Shown: positions 17,397 to 26,754 of the stretch, one piece after another
Numbering within the stretch: position 1 is the stretch's first letter
How the letters are laid out: every line of letters starts with the position of its first letter
DNA from: Saprospiraceae bacterium
GTDB taxonomy: Bacteria; Bacteroidota; Bacteroidia; Chitinophagales; Saprospiraceae
NCBI GenBank assembly: GCA_027488855.1
Contig: JAIYAV010000021.1
Span: 1 to 64,000 of the forward strand
Direction of reading: 5' to 3'
DNA length: 64,000 nucleotides
Notes under the pieces: generated by a model
The model's database searches: none
What the model was told of the DNA's origin: nothing
What the model saw: the letters and a program-made list of their open reading frames with translations, nothing else
Position numbers and translations under genes: made by a program

Positions 17397-20300
17397 ATGA
17401 ATCAACTATATCGTTTTTTGTATCTGGCGCTTTTGCTGCCCGCATTCCTACCCGCACAAGACGCCACCACCCGGGGCAAAGAACTATTCGGCGACCTCCG
17501 TGCACGCCAAATCGGCCCCGCGATCATGAGTGGGCGCATCAGTGACATCGAGCTACACCCCAGCAACCCCAAAGTCATTTACGTCGGTACCGCTGGTGGT
17601 GGCGTTTGGAAAAGCAACGATGGAGGTGCCCGCTTCAATTCCGTTTTTGACAACCATTGCCAATCCATCGGTGCAGTTGCCGTTGACCCAAGCGCTCCCG
17701 ACAACGTGGTGTGGGTGGGCACCGGCGAAACCTGGACCCGCAATAGCGTTTCTTTTGGCGATGGCATCTACCGCACTGGCGACGGGGGCCTCAACTGGAC
17801 CAAGATGGGACTGGAAAAATCCGAACGGATCGCCAGCATCATCGTCAACCCCAAAAACGCCAATGAAGTCTACGTAGGCGTACTAGGCGCCTTGTGGAGC
17901 GACAGTGAAGAACGCGGCGTGTACAAAACGAGCGATGGGGGCAAAACCTGGAGTAAAATCTTATACGTCAACGCTACCACCGGCTGCGCCGATATGGTGA
18001 TGGACCCGAGTAACCCCTCCATATTGTATGCCTCTTTTTGGGAGTTTCGCCGTACCGCCTGGTCATTCAATTCGGGTGGCAACAACAGCGCCTTGTACAA
18101 ATCCATTGACGGGGGCAAGACTTGGAATAAAATCCACAATGGCTTCCCCAATGGCAAATTGGGTCGCATGGGCATCGCCATCGCCGCTTCCAACCCTAAA
18201 ATTCTGTACACCGTCATCGAGTCCGAACAAGACAAAGACAAAGGTTTGTACCGCAGCGACGACGCCGGGGCTTCCTGGAAGCAGTTGAACAATGACTTTG
18301 GCATCGTAGTGCGGCCATTTTATTTTTCCCGAATCACCGTTGATCCCCGCAACCCGGAAGTTATTGCCAAAGGTGGGCTTTCCGGTTCGATTTCGCGCGA
18401 TGGTGGTAAAACCTTCCGCAACCTGGGTGCCATGCACTCCGATATCCACGACATCGTTTTTTCCATCAACGACTCTGAGCGGATGTTTGTAGGTACGGAC
18501 GGTGGCGTATACCGTTCATGGAATGGCGGAACCACCATGGAAATCGTGGCCAACCTGCCAGTTTCTCAGTATTACCACGTCAGTGTCGACAATCAGGAGC
18601 CTTACAACATTTATGGGGGCTTACAGGACAACAACACCTGGTATGGGCCTTCCTCATCCCCAGGAGGGATTGAAGCGCGTGATTGGCATTTGATTGGGGT
18701 CGGCGACGGGTTTCGGGCACTCCCCCACCCCACCAAACGCATCGTCTATTCGGAAATGCAGGGCGCTGAAAATGTTTGGCGGACTGACCTTGAAAAAAAC
18801 AAAATCCGTGTCATTCAGCCTCTGCCCGTGATTGGCGACCCCAAATTGCGTTGGAACTGGAATCCTCCCATGGCAACCAGCGCACTTCGCCCGGATCGGC
18901 TTTACATGGGCAGCCAATTTTTGCACAAATCCGATGACATGGGCGACACCTGGGTCAAAATATCTCCCGACCTCACCACCAACAACCCTAGTAAAACCAG
19001 TCAAGGAAACTCGGGAGGTTTGTCGACCGATAACTCCGGTGCAGAAAACCATTGCACCATTTTCACCATTGCCGAATCACCGCTGGATGAAAAAGTCATT
19101 TGGGTTGGTACCGACGATGGCAACGTACAAGTCACCCAGGATGCCGGTAAAACCTGGAAAAATGTCAATACCAACTTGCCCGGATTGCCCGCTGGCACCT
19201 GGTGCTACCACATCGAAGCCAGCAGTTTCAACAAGGGCACCGCTTATGCCGTTTTTGAGGGGCATTCCCATGGAGACATGCAGCCCTATGCCTACAAAAC
19301 CACCAACTTTGGTGCCACCTGGACTTCTGTACTGACCCCAGAGGTAGAGGGAGTTGCCCGCAACATCCAGGAGGATTTTGTCAATCCCAACTTGCTCTTT
19401 TTGGGCACGGAATTTGGCTTGTACATCAGCATGAATGGAGGAAAAAGCTGGTACAAATTCACCAACAACATGCCAGCCGTAGCCGTCTACTACCTAGAGA
19501 TTCAGCGCAAAACCAATGACCTGGTCATGGGTACCCACGGCCGAGGAGTCATTATTTTGGACGACATCAGCCCCTTGCGGCAAATCACCGATGAAGTACT
19601 GGCCAAAGATTTGCACTTCTTCAAAAACCGCCCGGCGATCATGTACGAAGAAAGCAGCTTTGGTGGCACCGCCGGGGAAATGGAATTTGTTGGACCCAAT
19701 CCCTCCAGGGCGGGCCAAATTGTGTACTACCTCAAAAAACGCCATAGCCTCGGCAAGTTCACCATGGAAATCCAGAATGCCGCCGGACAAAAAGTCCACG
19801 AAATCACCCCCGGCAAATCCAAAGGCATCAACATCGTAGAGTGGGGTTACGCGGGCAAAGTGCCCAAGATCGCCAAAGGTCAAACCATCAGCCGGGAGGG
19901 AGCCACTCCAGCGCCAATCCCTGCCGGGAAATACAAAATCGTGGTGCAAAAAGGAACGGAAACCTACACCCACGATTGGGACATTTCCTACGATCCAAAG
20001 TCGGCCATCACGTTAGAGGATCGCAAACTGAAAGAAGCGACGGTACAGAAGGTGTTCGACATGACCCAATCTTTGGCCTACCTGGTCTACGAACTGGATG
20101 AAACCATCAATGGAGCGAAACAACTGATGAGCAAAAATACGGGCTTGTCCAGCACCCTTACCCCGATGTTGGCGGAGTACAACAAATTGAAGGAAACCTT
20201 GGTCGTCACGACGGGTGACAACTATGTATCCGCAGGTGAGCCTCAGTTGCGGGAAGACCTGGCTAGCCTTTTCAGCAACTTAGCTTCGGGTTTGTACAAA

Positions 20301-20477
20301 CCTTCGGCCAATGAGTTAGCCAACCTCAAACGCCTTGAGGCGGAGTTCAACGCGGCCAAAGTTGAACTACAAAAGCTGAAAGGTAAACATGCTGCCAAGT
20401 TGAACGAGTTGTTGGTTCAAAATCAGTTGGCGGCTATTGCCATCAAACCTTTTGAGGAGTTTTTGAAATTGCCGTAA
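17397..20477 (+). CDS. Large secreted BNR/sortilin-like beta-propeller protein (paralogue 1)
   Basis: 1026 residues with a signal peptide (about residues 1-20, ending LPAQ). Many BNR/VPS10-type propeller repeats follow, each with a variant of the S/T-x-D-x-G-x-T-W box, for example KSNDGG, DAGKTW and SMNGGKSW. The last 250 residues form a separate domain with a beta-sandwich part and a helical end. Genomes often label such proteins 'glycosyl hydrolase', but no catalytic residues are evident, so a binding or peptide/glycan-handling role is as likely. It has a clear paralogue at 31577-34765. Exported to periplasm or surface. Confidence 0.85.
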   Translation: MNQLYRFLYLALLLPAFLPAQDATTRGKELFGDLRARQIGPAIMSGRISDIELHPSNPKVIYVGTAGGGVWKSNDGGARFNSVFDNHCQSIGAVAVDPSAPDNVVWVGTGETWTRNSVSFGDGIYRTGDGGLNWTKMGLEKSERIASIIVNPKNANEVYVGVLGALWSDSEERGVYKTSDGGKTWSKILYVNATTGCADMVMDPSNPSILYASFWEFRRTAWSFNSGGNNSALYKSIDGGKTWNKIHNGFPNGKLGRMGIAIAASNPKILYTVIESEQDKDKGLYRSDDAGASWKQLNNDFGIVVRPFYFSRITVDPRNPEVIAKGGLSGSISRDGGKTFRNLGAMHSDIHDIVFSINDSERMFVGTDGGVYRSWNGGTTMEIVANLPVSQYYHVSVDNQEPYNIYGGLQDNNTWYGPSSSPGGIEARDWHLIGVGDGFRALPHPTKRIVYSEMQGAENVWRTDLEKNKIRVIQPLPVIGDPKLRWNWNPPMATSALRPDRLYMGSQFLHKSDDMGDTWVKISPDLTTNNPSKTSQGNSGGLSTDNSGAENHCTIFTIAESPLDEKVIWVGTDDGNVQVTQDAGKTWKNVNTNLPGLPAGTWCYHIEASSFNKGTAYAVFEGHSHGDMQPYAYKTTNFGATWTSVLTPEVEGVARNIQEDFVNPNLLFLGTEFGLYISMNGGKSWYKFTNNMPAVAVYYLEIQRKTNDLVMGTHGRGVIILDDISPLRQITDEVLAKDLHFFKNRPAIMYEESSFGGTAGEMEFVGPNPSRAGQIVYYLKKRHSLGKFTMEIQNAAGQKVHEITPGKSKGINIVEWGYAGKVPKIAKGQTISREGATPAPIPAGKYKIVVQKGTETYTHDWDISYDPKSAITLEDRKLKEATVQKVFDMTQSLAYLVYELDETINGAKQLMSKNTGLSSTLTPMLAEYNKLKETLVVTTGDNYVSAGEPQLREDLASLFSNLASGLYKPSANELANLKRLEAEFNAAKVELQKLKGKHAAKLNELLVQNQLAAIAIKPFEEFLKLP

Positions 20478-20533
20478 GGGGCATCAGGCATATTTCGAAA
20501 CACAAGAGATGTATTTTGGCTAACGCCAAAATG

Positions 20534-20674
20534 TTTATTCACCACGACGACACGACGAACACGACGGTTTCGCGCTTCGCGCGATTTGAACACGCCGCAA
20601 ACGGCGTGTGGTGCAGAGCAAAACGTCGTGTTCGTCGTGTCGTCGTGGTGAATAAATCAGGCAGCGAAGCTGCC
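20534..20674. terminator. 33-bp perfect inverted repeat between convergent genes
   Basis: Arms 20534-20566 and 20624-20656 are perfect complements (TTTATTCACCACGACGACAC.. and its reverse). The 57-nt loop holds two further hairpins, CGCGC-TTC-GCGCG (20571-20583) and ACACGCCG-CAAA-CGGCGTGT (20590-20609). A last hairpin GGCAGC-GAA-GCTGCC (20660-20674) abuts the stop of the convergent gene. Position between two convergent genes fits a bidirectional terminator, though the structure is far larger than needed. Confidence 0.75.
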
Positions 20675-20676
20675 TT

Positions 20677-21777
20677 TTAGTAACTCGAATTAGAATCAAA
20701 AGGAAAAATCAACAAGGCGTGTTGGCTCACCGTATTAAAATCCCGCCAAACCCGATTGATTTCGGTATGGGATTTGGCAGCTTCTAGCCCAGCAAAAGGA
20801 TAAAGTTTTGCATTGGTTTCACGGCAAACCTGGGTGAGTTTGCGACTGAGCTGGCTGATTTTTTTCAAAGTTGATGGGGTGATTTTACGATTGATTTCCA
20901 GCTCAGACCAGGAAGCTTCAATTGAATCATAAAACGACCTTTTGAGCTCTTTTACCTGATCATTTTGTTTTTCAAAAACCCGTTGAAAATACCTTCGCTG
21001 CTTTTCGGAATATTCCCGATAGGCATCCCGCTTCCAAAAAGCCACAGCAATCAATTCCTGCAAGTGCAGCGAAATCCCCAAAATGTTCACCGCCAAAGTG
21101 GCTTCGGCAAATTGTAAAAAGGGATATTGGTAGACCAGATCGAGCAACTGAGCTTTGGCGGGTTCAATGTCAAAACAGCGGTTCAAGGGAACCCCCAAAT
21201 TTTCCACCTGAAAAGCATGACTCCCCGTAGCGATCATGCCCATGTAGTTCCAGCCATCTAAAATAGTGACTTCCGCTTTTTCCAAAATAAAAGCTTTAAC
21301 CACTGGATTTCCCTGCACATCGTGGACGGGGTTTCCATTTTCGAATAGCGTACAATTGGCAGTAAAATGAGAAGCGTGCAACGCACCAGAAGCATAAGTC
21401 CAGTGGCCCTCAATGTAGTACCGCTCCCCTACCCGATCGGCTTTCCCTCCTACAAATCCACTTCCAGCCAGGCAGAGTTTAGGGTTAGAAAAAATGCTAT
21501 TGCGCAGGGATTCCTCCATAAACCCTACGAACCAACCTGCACCAGCACAGAGCGTCACCGTCCAGCCCAGGCTACCATCGGCAAAAGCGAGCTTTTCTTC
21601 GATCCGCAAGGCTTCGGGTAAGCTACAGCCCAATCCCCCCAAGTCCTTTGGCACAAAGAGTTTGAACCATTTTTCCTGATAGATCAGCTCCAGCCATTCG
21701 GGTGGAAGGCAGCCGAGTTGTTCCGCTTTTGCGGCCATCACGGCATTCAAGCCACTGAATTTATTCTTCTGAGGCAT
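20677..21777 (-). CDS. Acyl-CoA dehydrogenase-like flavoprotein
   Basis: 366 residues from the ATG at 21777. It resembles acyl-CoA dehydrogenase/flavin monooxygenase-type proteins: an N-terminal helical part (LFVPKDLGGLGCSLPEALRIEEKLAFADGS, about 38-67), a middle beta domain (YIEGHWTYASGALHASHF, about 120-137) and a C-terminal four-helix part. GSLGWTVTLCAGAG precedes the middle domain. The substrate is unknown, and I cannot assign the catalytic base. The start lies 17 bp inside the 3' end of pnuC, so the two genes are translationally coupled. No beta-oxidation gene is nearby. Confidence 0.75.
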   Translation of the reverse strand: MPQKNKFSGLNAVMAAKAEQLGCLPPEWLELIYQEKWFKLFVPKDLGGLGCSLPEALRIEEKLAFADGSLGWTVTLCAGAGWFVGFMEESLRNSIFSNPKLCLAGSGFVGGKADRVGERYYIEGHWTYASGALHASHFTANCTLFENGNPVHDVQGNPVVKAFILEKAEVTILDGWNYMGMIATGSHAFQVENLGVPLNRCFDIEPAKAQLLDLVYQYPFLQFAEATLAVNILGISLHLQELIAVAFWKRDAYREYSEKQRRYFQRVFEKQNDQVKELKRSFYDSIEASWSELEINRKITPSTLKKISQLSRKLTQVCRETNAKLYPFAGLEAAKSHTEINRVWRDFNTVSQHALLIFPFDSNSSY

Positions 21778-22372
21778 CGAGTGTTTTTTTCCAATCCAAA
21801 TACCCAAAAATCGCCACCACAAACAGGATCAGGGTCAAAATCGAGAACAGGTACAACTCCTTATACAACAACAGCGGAATCGCCACCAGATTGGAGACAT
21901 TAAGCCAGATCCAGTTTTCCAGCTTGCGTTTGGCCAGCAGCCACATGCCCGCCCAGGCAGTGGAGGACACAAAAGCATCCAGGAAAGGTACATCTGAATC
22001 TGTGAAATTGCGGAGTACCACATAAAGCAAGCCCCAGCCCAAAACGGCAATGCCCCAGGTGATCCATTGTTCCTGGCGACTGCTCCGGGTGATTTTGGAA
22101 GCACCGGAAGTGGAGCGATTGCGCCAATTGACCCAACCGTAGATGCTCATCAGTAGATAATACCCTTGCAGCAGGGTCTCTGCGTAGAGCTTGGACTGAA
22201 AAAACAGGATGGAAGAACAAAGCACACTGATGATCCCGGTCGGATACAACCAGATATTGTTTTTGCGGGCCAGCAGTACCTGACTTACCCCAAGTACTAC
22301 CGCAGTCCACTCCAGGAGGCTGGTTTGGCGAATCTGCTGAATCAGCAATTCCCCTGCTACATTTAGATCCAT
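21761..22372 (-). CDS. pnuC: Nicotinamide riboside transporter PnuC
   Basis: 203 residues with about seven membrane segments and the PnuC hallmarks WTAVVLGVSQVLLARKNNIWLYPTGIIS (about 18-46) and GYYLLMSIYGWVNW (about 70-83). The family imports nicotinamide riboside across the inner membrane by facilitated diffusion, driven by later phosphorylation. No NadR or thiamine gene is adjacent, so another vitamin precursor such as thiamine (PnuT-like) is not excluded. Its stop overlaps the start of the acyl-CoA dehydrogenase-like gene. Confidence 0.88.
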   Translation of the reverse strand: MDLNVAGELLIQQIRQTSLLEWTAVVLGVSQVLLARKNNIWLYPTGIISVLCSSILFFQSKLYAETLLQGYYLLMSIYGWVNWRNRSTSGASKITRSSRQEQWITWGIAVLGWGLLYVVLRNFTDSDVPFLDAFVSSTAWAGMWLLAKRKLENWIWLNVSNLVAIPLLLYKELYLFSILTLILFVVAIFGYLDWKKTLDASEE

Positions 22373-22520
22373 ATAGAAAATTGTCCAAAGCTGCTAAATT
22401 AGGGTTTTATTTATGATTCTTTTTGAATTTTTCAAGGCTTAACTAAATAAAATTCAACTAGTAACTATCTTGCACTCAATACCTGTATTATCAGGTAACC
22501 TTTCATCAGTACCGCGAAAA

Positions 22521-24599
22521 ATGAAAAAAAACATTCATCTACTGACGCTCCTGCTGAGCCTTTTTGCATCCCTCATTGCTTACGCACAAGCTCCAAACGA
22601 ACTCCTTTTTGGCGTAGCCTACTACGATGAATACATGCCCTACGACCGCCTGGACAAGGACATCGCCATGATGAAGGCCTCCGGCATCAATTTTGTTCGC
22701 ATCGCCGAATCCACCTGGAGTACCGTGGAGCCACAGGACAACGTGTACAATTTTTACCACATCGACCGGGTGCTGGATGCCATGCACAAAGCCAACATCA
22801 AAGTCATCATCGGTACACCAACCTATGCCGTTCCAACTTGGTTGGTCAAGAAGTATCCCTCCGTATTGGCAATGACGCCACAAGGCCCCCGGCAATACGG
22901 CGCCCGGCAAAACATGGACATCACCAATGAGCATTACCTCTTCCACGCCGAGCGGGTGATCCGCAAAATGATGGAACACATCAAAGACCACCCTGCGATC
23001 ATCGGTTATCAGGTCGACAATGAAACCAAAGCCTATCAAACTTCGGGAGAAAACGTACAAAAGCAGTTTGTCCAATACATGAAGACCGAATTCAAAACCC
23101 TGGACAACATCAATAAAATTTACGGCCTGGATTATTGGAGCAATCGCATCAACAATTGGGACGACTTCCCTTCCGTGAACGGATCCATCAATGCGAGTTT
23201 GAAATCAGAATTTGCCAAATTTCAACGGAAATTGGTAACTGACTTCTTGGCTTGGCAAACCAAAATCGTAAAGGAATACGCAAAGCCCAACCAATTTGTG
23301 ACCCAAAATTTTGACCTGGAATGGCGCGGCTACTCTTTTGGCGTACAGCCCGAGGTTGACCATTTTGCAGCCGCCAAAGCCTTGGACATTGCGGGTATCG
23401 ACATCTATCACCCTACCCAGGAAAGTTTGACTGGCATTGAAATCTCCTTCGGCGGCGACATGGCCCGCTCGATGAAAGGGGGCAAAAACTATTTTGTGAT
23501 TGAAACCGAAGCGCAAGGTTTTCCGCAGTGGGTGCCTTTTCCCAATCAATTGCGCTTGCAAGCCTTCAGCCACCTGGCCTCGGGCGCCAACATGGTGGGT
23601 TACTGGCACTGGCATTCGATCCACAACTCGGCTGAAACCTATTGGAAAGGGCTACTGAGCCATGATTTTGAGCCCAATCCCACTTACAACGAAGCGCAAA
23701 CCATCGGCAAGGATTTCCAGCGATTGAGCCCTAAACTTGCCAATGTCAAGAAAAAAAATGCAGTAGCCATCCTGTTCAGCAATGAAGCATTGACCGCTTT
23801 TAACGCCTTCAGTTTTGGCTGGGGTGCCCGCGAAACCTACAACGACATCCTCCGACCCTACTACGATGCCCTGTACAACCAAAACGTAGGCACGGATTTC
23901 ATCGATCCCTCGGTAGAAGATTTTAGTGCGTACAAACTCCTCATTGTGCCCGCCTTGTATGCCGCCAGTGATGCTTTATTGAACAAGCTCAATCAGTTTG
24001 TCAAAAACGGTGGCCACGTGTTGTACACCTTCAAAAGTGGCTTTTCTGATGAAAACGTCAAAGTGCGCAGCAGCGTTCAACCCGGCATCATCAACGAAGC
24101 CTGTGGGATCAGCTACAGCCAGTTTACCATCCCCACCAAGGTCGGCCTGAAAGGTGATCCTTTTGGCGCGGGTGCCCAAAACAGCATTCACACCTGGATG
24201 GAACTCGTCACGCCTACCACGGCCAAAGTACTGGCTTATTACGATCATCCGGTTTGGGGCAAATACGCTGCGGTAACCCAGAATCAATACGGCCAGGGTG
24301 TAGCTACCTATGTGGCGGCCATGACCACGCCCCTACAAACGGAGAAGATTGTCAAAGTTGCCCTTGAAAAAGCGAAGCTTTGGGGAACTGATCAATTGTT
24401 GCATTTCCCGCTCATCACCAAAACGGGAATCAACCCCGCTGGTAAAACCATCCACTACTACTTCAATTACTCCAATGCGCCCAAAAAGGTCGTTTATCCG
24501 CACAAAGCAGGCAAAGAATTGTTGGGCGACAAAGCCGTTTTGACCAATGCTGCGCTGGATTTGGAGGCTTGGGGCGTGCGGATTGTGGAGGAAAATTAG
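22521..24599 (+). CDS. Glycoside hydrolase family 42-like beta-galactosidase, secreted
   Basis: 692 residues from the ATG at 22521, which starts a signal peptide ending AYAQ (an earlier in-frame start at 22470 lacks support). The (beta/alpha)8 domain shows GH42 landmarks: GVAYYDEYMP, the acid/base segment GYQVDNET (Glu168) and the nucleophile segment FVIETEAQG (Glu328). A beta-galactosidase trimerisation-like domain (about 400-600) and a small C-terminal domain follow. It would cleave beta-galactosides or related glycans in the periplasm or at the surface. No SusC/D pair lies nearby, so it is not in a standard polysaccharide utilisation locus. Confidence 0.88.
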   Translation: MKKNIHLLTLLLSLFASLIAYAQAPNELLFGVAYYDEYMPYDRLDKDIAMMKASGINFVRIAESTWSTVEPQDNVYNFYHIDRVLDAMHKANIKVIIGTPTYAVPTWLVKKYPSVLAMTPQGPRQYGARQNMDITNEHYLFHAERVIRKMMEHIKDHPAIIGYQVDNETKAYQTSGENVQKQFVQYMKTEFKTLDNINKIYGLDYWSNRINNWDDFPSVNGSINASLKSEFAKFQRKLVTDFLAWQTKIVKEYAKPNQFVTQNFDLEWRGYSFGVQPEVDHFAAAKALDIAGIDIYHPTQESLTGIEISFGGDMARSMKGGKNYFVIETEAQGFPQWVPFPNQLRLQAFSHLASGANMVGYWHWHSIHNSAETYWKGLLSHDFEPNPTYNEAQTIGKDFQRLSPKLANVKKKNAVAILFSNEALTAFNAFSFGWGARETYNDILRPYYDALYNQNVGTDFIDPSVEDFSAYKLLIVPALYAASDALLNKLNQFVKNGGHVLYTFKSGFSDENVKVRSSVQPGIINEACGISYSQFTIPTKVGLKGDPFGAGAQNSIHTWMELVTPTTAKVLAYYDHPVWGKYAAVTQNQYGQGVATYVAAMTTPLQTEKIVKVALEKAKLWGTDQLLHFPLITKTGINPAGKTIHYYFNYSNAPKKVVYPHKAGKELLGDKAVLTNAALDLEAWGVRIVEEN

Positions 24600-24649
24600 A
24601 TGAAAGCCCATTTTATACATTTATTTCATCACTCCTGCGCATTAGTAGT

Positions 24650-24765
24650 GGGGCAAAAATAAATGTTCATTTTTCCTGAGCCAGAGGATTAGATAAGACA
24701 CTTAAATTGAATCGTTTACTTATCTAATCCTCTGGCAAAATGAACATTTATTTTTTTTTCGCCCC
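24650..24765. terminator. Long inverted repeat / terminator
   Basis: Inner arms CCAGAGGATTAGATAAG (24681-24697) and its complement (24719-24735) are perfect. Outer arms GGGGCAAAAATAAATGTTCATTTTT (24650-24674) and the matching 24736-24765 continue the pairing after a small bulge, and the right arm includes nine T. Related outer-arm sequence occurs near 15787-15810. It ends the GH42 gene; its size suggests a repeat-derived element. Confidence 0.7.
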
Positions 24766-24800
24766 TTATGGAAAAACCGCCAGGTACAAACACCACACAC

Positions 24801-25385
24801 ATGAAAAAGATTTTTGCTTTAATCCCCGTATTTTGTCTGTTTAGCGCGTTGGCTTTTGGCCAGTGGACCAACGACAAAGGCCACTCCCGGGTAGCTTTTA
24901 TTGTACAGCACCACGGCATTTCAGAGGTGGACGGCTTTTTCAAAAAATACGAAGCCACTCTGACTGCTACCAAAGAGGATCTATCCGATGCCGCCTTTGA
25001 AGTGACCATCGAGGCAGCTAGTCTCAATACCGAATTGGAAATGCGCGACAACCACCTGCGCAGTCCAGACATTTTTGATGTGCAAAAATTCCCGACCATT
25101 ACCTTCAAAAGTACTTCCTTCAAAAAAAAGAAGAAGAACTTGTACACCATGACCGGGAACATCACCATCAAGGGCATCACCAAGCCCCTGACTTTGGCGG
25201 TAACCATGAATGGCCCGGTAGAAAACCCGAACAAAAATGCCAAGAACATTCAGGTAGGCATCAAGGCTGTGGGAACGATCAAAAGAAGTGAGTTCACAGT
25301 GGGACAAAACTTGACCACGGCTTTTGTGAGCGATGAGGTTCAATTGCGGATTACGGGGGAGTTCAATAAGGCTTTGCCGAAGTAG
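24801..25385 (+). CDS. YceI-family periplasmic lipid-binding protein
   Basis: 194 residues: signal peptide ending AFGQ, then a YceI lipocalin-like barrel. Family landmarks are HSRVAFIVQHHGISEVDGFF, LNTELEMRDNHLRSPDIFDVQKFPTITFKST and ITIKGITKPLTL. YceI proteins bind polyisoprenoid or amphiphilic ligands in the periplasm. The ATG at 24801 is preferred over one at 24768 because it begins the signal peptide. A Lys-rich stretch (FKKKKKN) sits in one loop. A palindrome follows at 25407-25460. Confidence 0.88.
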   Translation: MKKIFALIPVFCLFSALAFGQWTNDKGHSRVAFIVQHHGISEVDGFFKKYEATLTATKEDLSDAAFEVTIEAASLNTELEMRDNHLRSPDIFDVQKFPTITFKSTSFKKKKKNLYTMTGNITIKGITKPLTLAVTMNGPVENPNKNAKNIQVGIKAVGTIKRSEFTVGQNLTTAFVSDEVQLRITGEFNKALPK

Positions 25386-25406
25386 TAGCAATTGATAAGT
25401 GTAGAG

Positions 25407-25460
25407 GTAGCCGCTAAATTCTTCTTCTAAAATAGTTTAGAGGAAGAACTTAGTGGCTAC
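25407..25460. terminator. Imperfect palindrome after the YceI gene
   Basis: GTAGCCGCTAAATTCTTCTTCTAAA pairs imperfectly with TTTAGAGGAAGAACTTAGTGGCTAC around a 4-nt loop (ATAG). The stem is about 25 bp with a few mismatches and lacks a clear T tract, so termination is only probable. Confidence 0.55.
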
Positions 25461-25525
25461 TTAAGAGACAAAAAAGTAGTGGGTGCCAGGGGGAGGATTT
25501 TCTAAAAAAATGCCAGCAATAATGA

Positions 25526-25533
25526 TAGATTTG
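25526..25533 (+). promoter_or_regulatory. Promoter -7 box for the NAD(P)-binding protein gene
   Basis: TAGATTTG matches TAnnTTTG. It lies 25 bp before the ATG at 25558 and inside the open frame that extends upstream from 25483, which supports 25558 as the real start. Confidence 0.5.
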
Positions 25534-25557
25534 CCTTGTACCCACACTCAAGCAAAA

Positions 25558-26214
25558 ATGGCACAAAAAACTGCTACCCTCATTGGCGCAACGGGTCTTA
25601 TCGGCGCTCAGATCCTCCATCAGCTGCTGGAAGACCCTTATTTTTTTTTTTTTTTTGTTTTGGTGCGCCGTCCCATTGAACTCGTTCACCCGAAGGTCAA
25701 AGTCATCTTACTCGATTTTGCGGACGAAGCCGCTTACCAGGCCGCCATTACGGGTAGTGATGTGGTATTTTGCTCGGTAGGCACCACCCTCAAACAAGTG
25801 AATGGCGACATGGTGGCCTACCGCAAAATCGATTACGACATTCCCGTAAATGCTGCCCGCTTCTGTGCGGCCACGGCTTGTCCAAAATTCTTGCTGGTCT
25901 CTTCCATTGGTGCCGATAGCCAAAGCCGCAATTTTTACCTGAAGCTCAAGGGCGAGGTGGAAGAAAAAGTGAGCAGTCTGGGTCTTCCATCCGTATCCAT
26001 TTTCCGGCCATCGATGTTGGTAGGGCAACGAGCAGAATTCCGGCTTGGGGAAAGGATTGGCCAGGTAGTGATGGGCGCTTTGGCATTTTTGATTCCGGAG
26101 CAGTACAAAGCGATCAATGTAAAAACGGTAGCCAAGGCGATGGTGGCTGTGGCGAAAAAGGAGACTGAGGGGGTGCAGTTTTATACGTATAGGGAGATGG
26201 TGAGGGGGGGGTAA
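25558..26214 (+). CDS. NAD(P)H-binding oxidoreductase (atypical SDR, HTATIP2-like)
   Basis: 218 residues from ATG 25558. The N-terminal Rossmann motif is ATLIGATGLIGAQIL (about 6-20); KFLLVSSIGADSQSRNFYLKLKGEVEEKV carries the S..Y..K-type arrangement of atypical SDRs, and SIFRPSMLVGQR is a family landmark. Substrate unknown, cytoplasmic. Odd feature: residues around 29-34 are encoded by an uninterrupted run of 16 T, giving Phe-Phe-Phe-Phe-Phe where relatives normally have mixed residues. The following VLVRRP motif keeps its normal spacing. Its 3' end runs into the REP-like palindromes. Confidence 0.85.
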   Translation: MAQKTATLIGATGLIGAQILHQLLEDPYFFFFFVLVRRPIELVHPKVKVILLDFADEAAYQAAITGSDVVFCSVGTTLKQVNGDMVAYRKIDYDIPVNAARFCAATACPKFLLVSSIGADSQSRNFYLKLKGEVEEKVSSLGLPSVSIFRPSMLVGQRAEFRLGERIGQVVMGALAFLIPEQYKAINVKTVAKAMVAVAKKETEGVQFYTYREMVRGG

Positions 26215-26221
26215 TGGGCGG

Positions 26222-26273
26222 GGTGAGCCTAAGCCCCCCCCGATAAAGCGGGGGGGTACAAAATGTTAGATGC
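26222..26273 (+). repeat. REP-like palindrome, copy A
   Basis: A GC-rich stem (CCCCCCCG at 26235-26242 with CGGGGGGG at 26249-26256) is flanked by GTGAGCCTAAG on the left and TACAAAATGTTAGATG on the right. The same layout recurs in copy B (reverse) and copy C near the RAYT gene. Confidence 0.8.
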
Positions 26274-26473
26274 AAGGGAAGCGTTGGTTTTAGACTTGGG
26301 CCAGTTTTTTGAAAAAGCTCTTTACTCCATCTTATGACTGAAAAAGTCAAAAATTATCTCTATTCACCTTCTGGATCAATCCTGATTTTGAAGGTAGGCT
26401 CTACAAGATTTTGTGTAACGCAAAGCGGCTTTTCTTAATCTCGAAAATCTTGGACTTAGCGCCAAAGCGACAT

Positions 26474-26539
26474 CTCACATCTTGTAACCCCCCGCTTTAT
26501 CGGGGGGATTTAAGCTCACACTACCCTCTCATCTAACAT
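26474..26539 (-). repeat. REP-like palindrome, copy B (inverted)
   Basis: Read on the minus strand: GTGAGCTTAAAT, stem CCCCCCG-ATAAAG-CGGGGGG (26488-26507), then TTACAAGATG. This is copy A in the opposite orientation, so A and B form a pair around about 200 bp of AT-rich non-coding sequence (26274-26473) in which I see no gene. Copy B lies directly upstream of the RAYT gene. Confidence 0.8.
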
Positions 26540-26754
26540 CCTTCCAGAGCGCGCATCAAAAAAAACTTCAGCTTCTTTTGCTCCCAAAAGAAAAAACACT
26601 TATTTTTGGTCAATTCAAATGCCTGCCTTACAACTATTCAACGCTAAGCTTGCCAACAATCGCTGGCCACTTGTGCTTTCACAACCTTTCGATAGATGTA
26701 TTTTTTCAAGCGGTAGTACCACTATTTGACGGTACTATGTTAAAACTAATCGAA

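Noticed and set aside
26578-26754. An N-terminal extension of the RAYT protein
   Set aside because: The residues do not resemble the family and the canonical protein starts at 26755.
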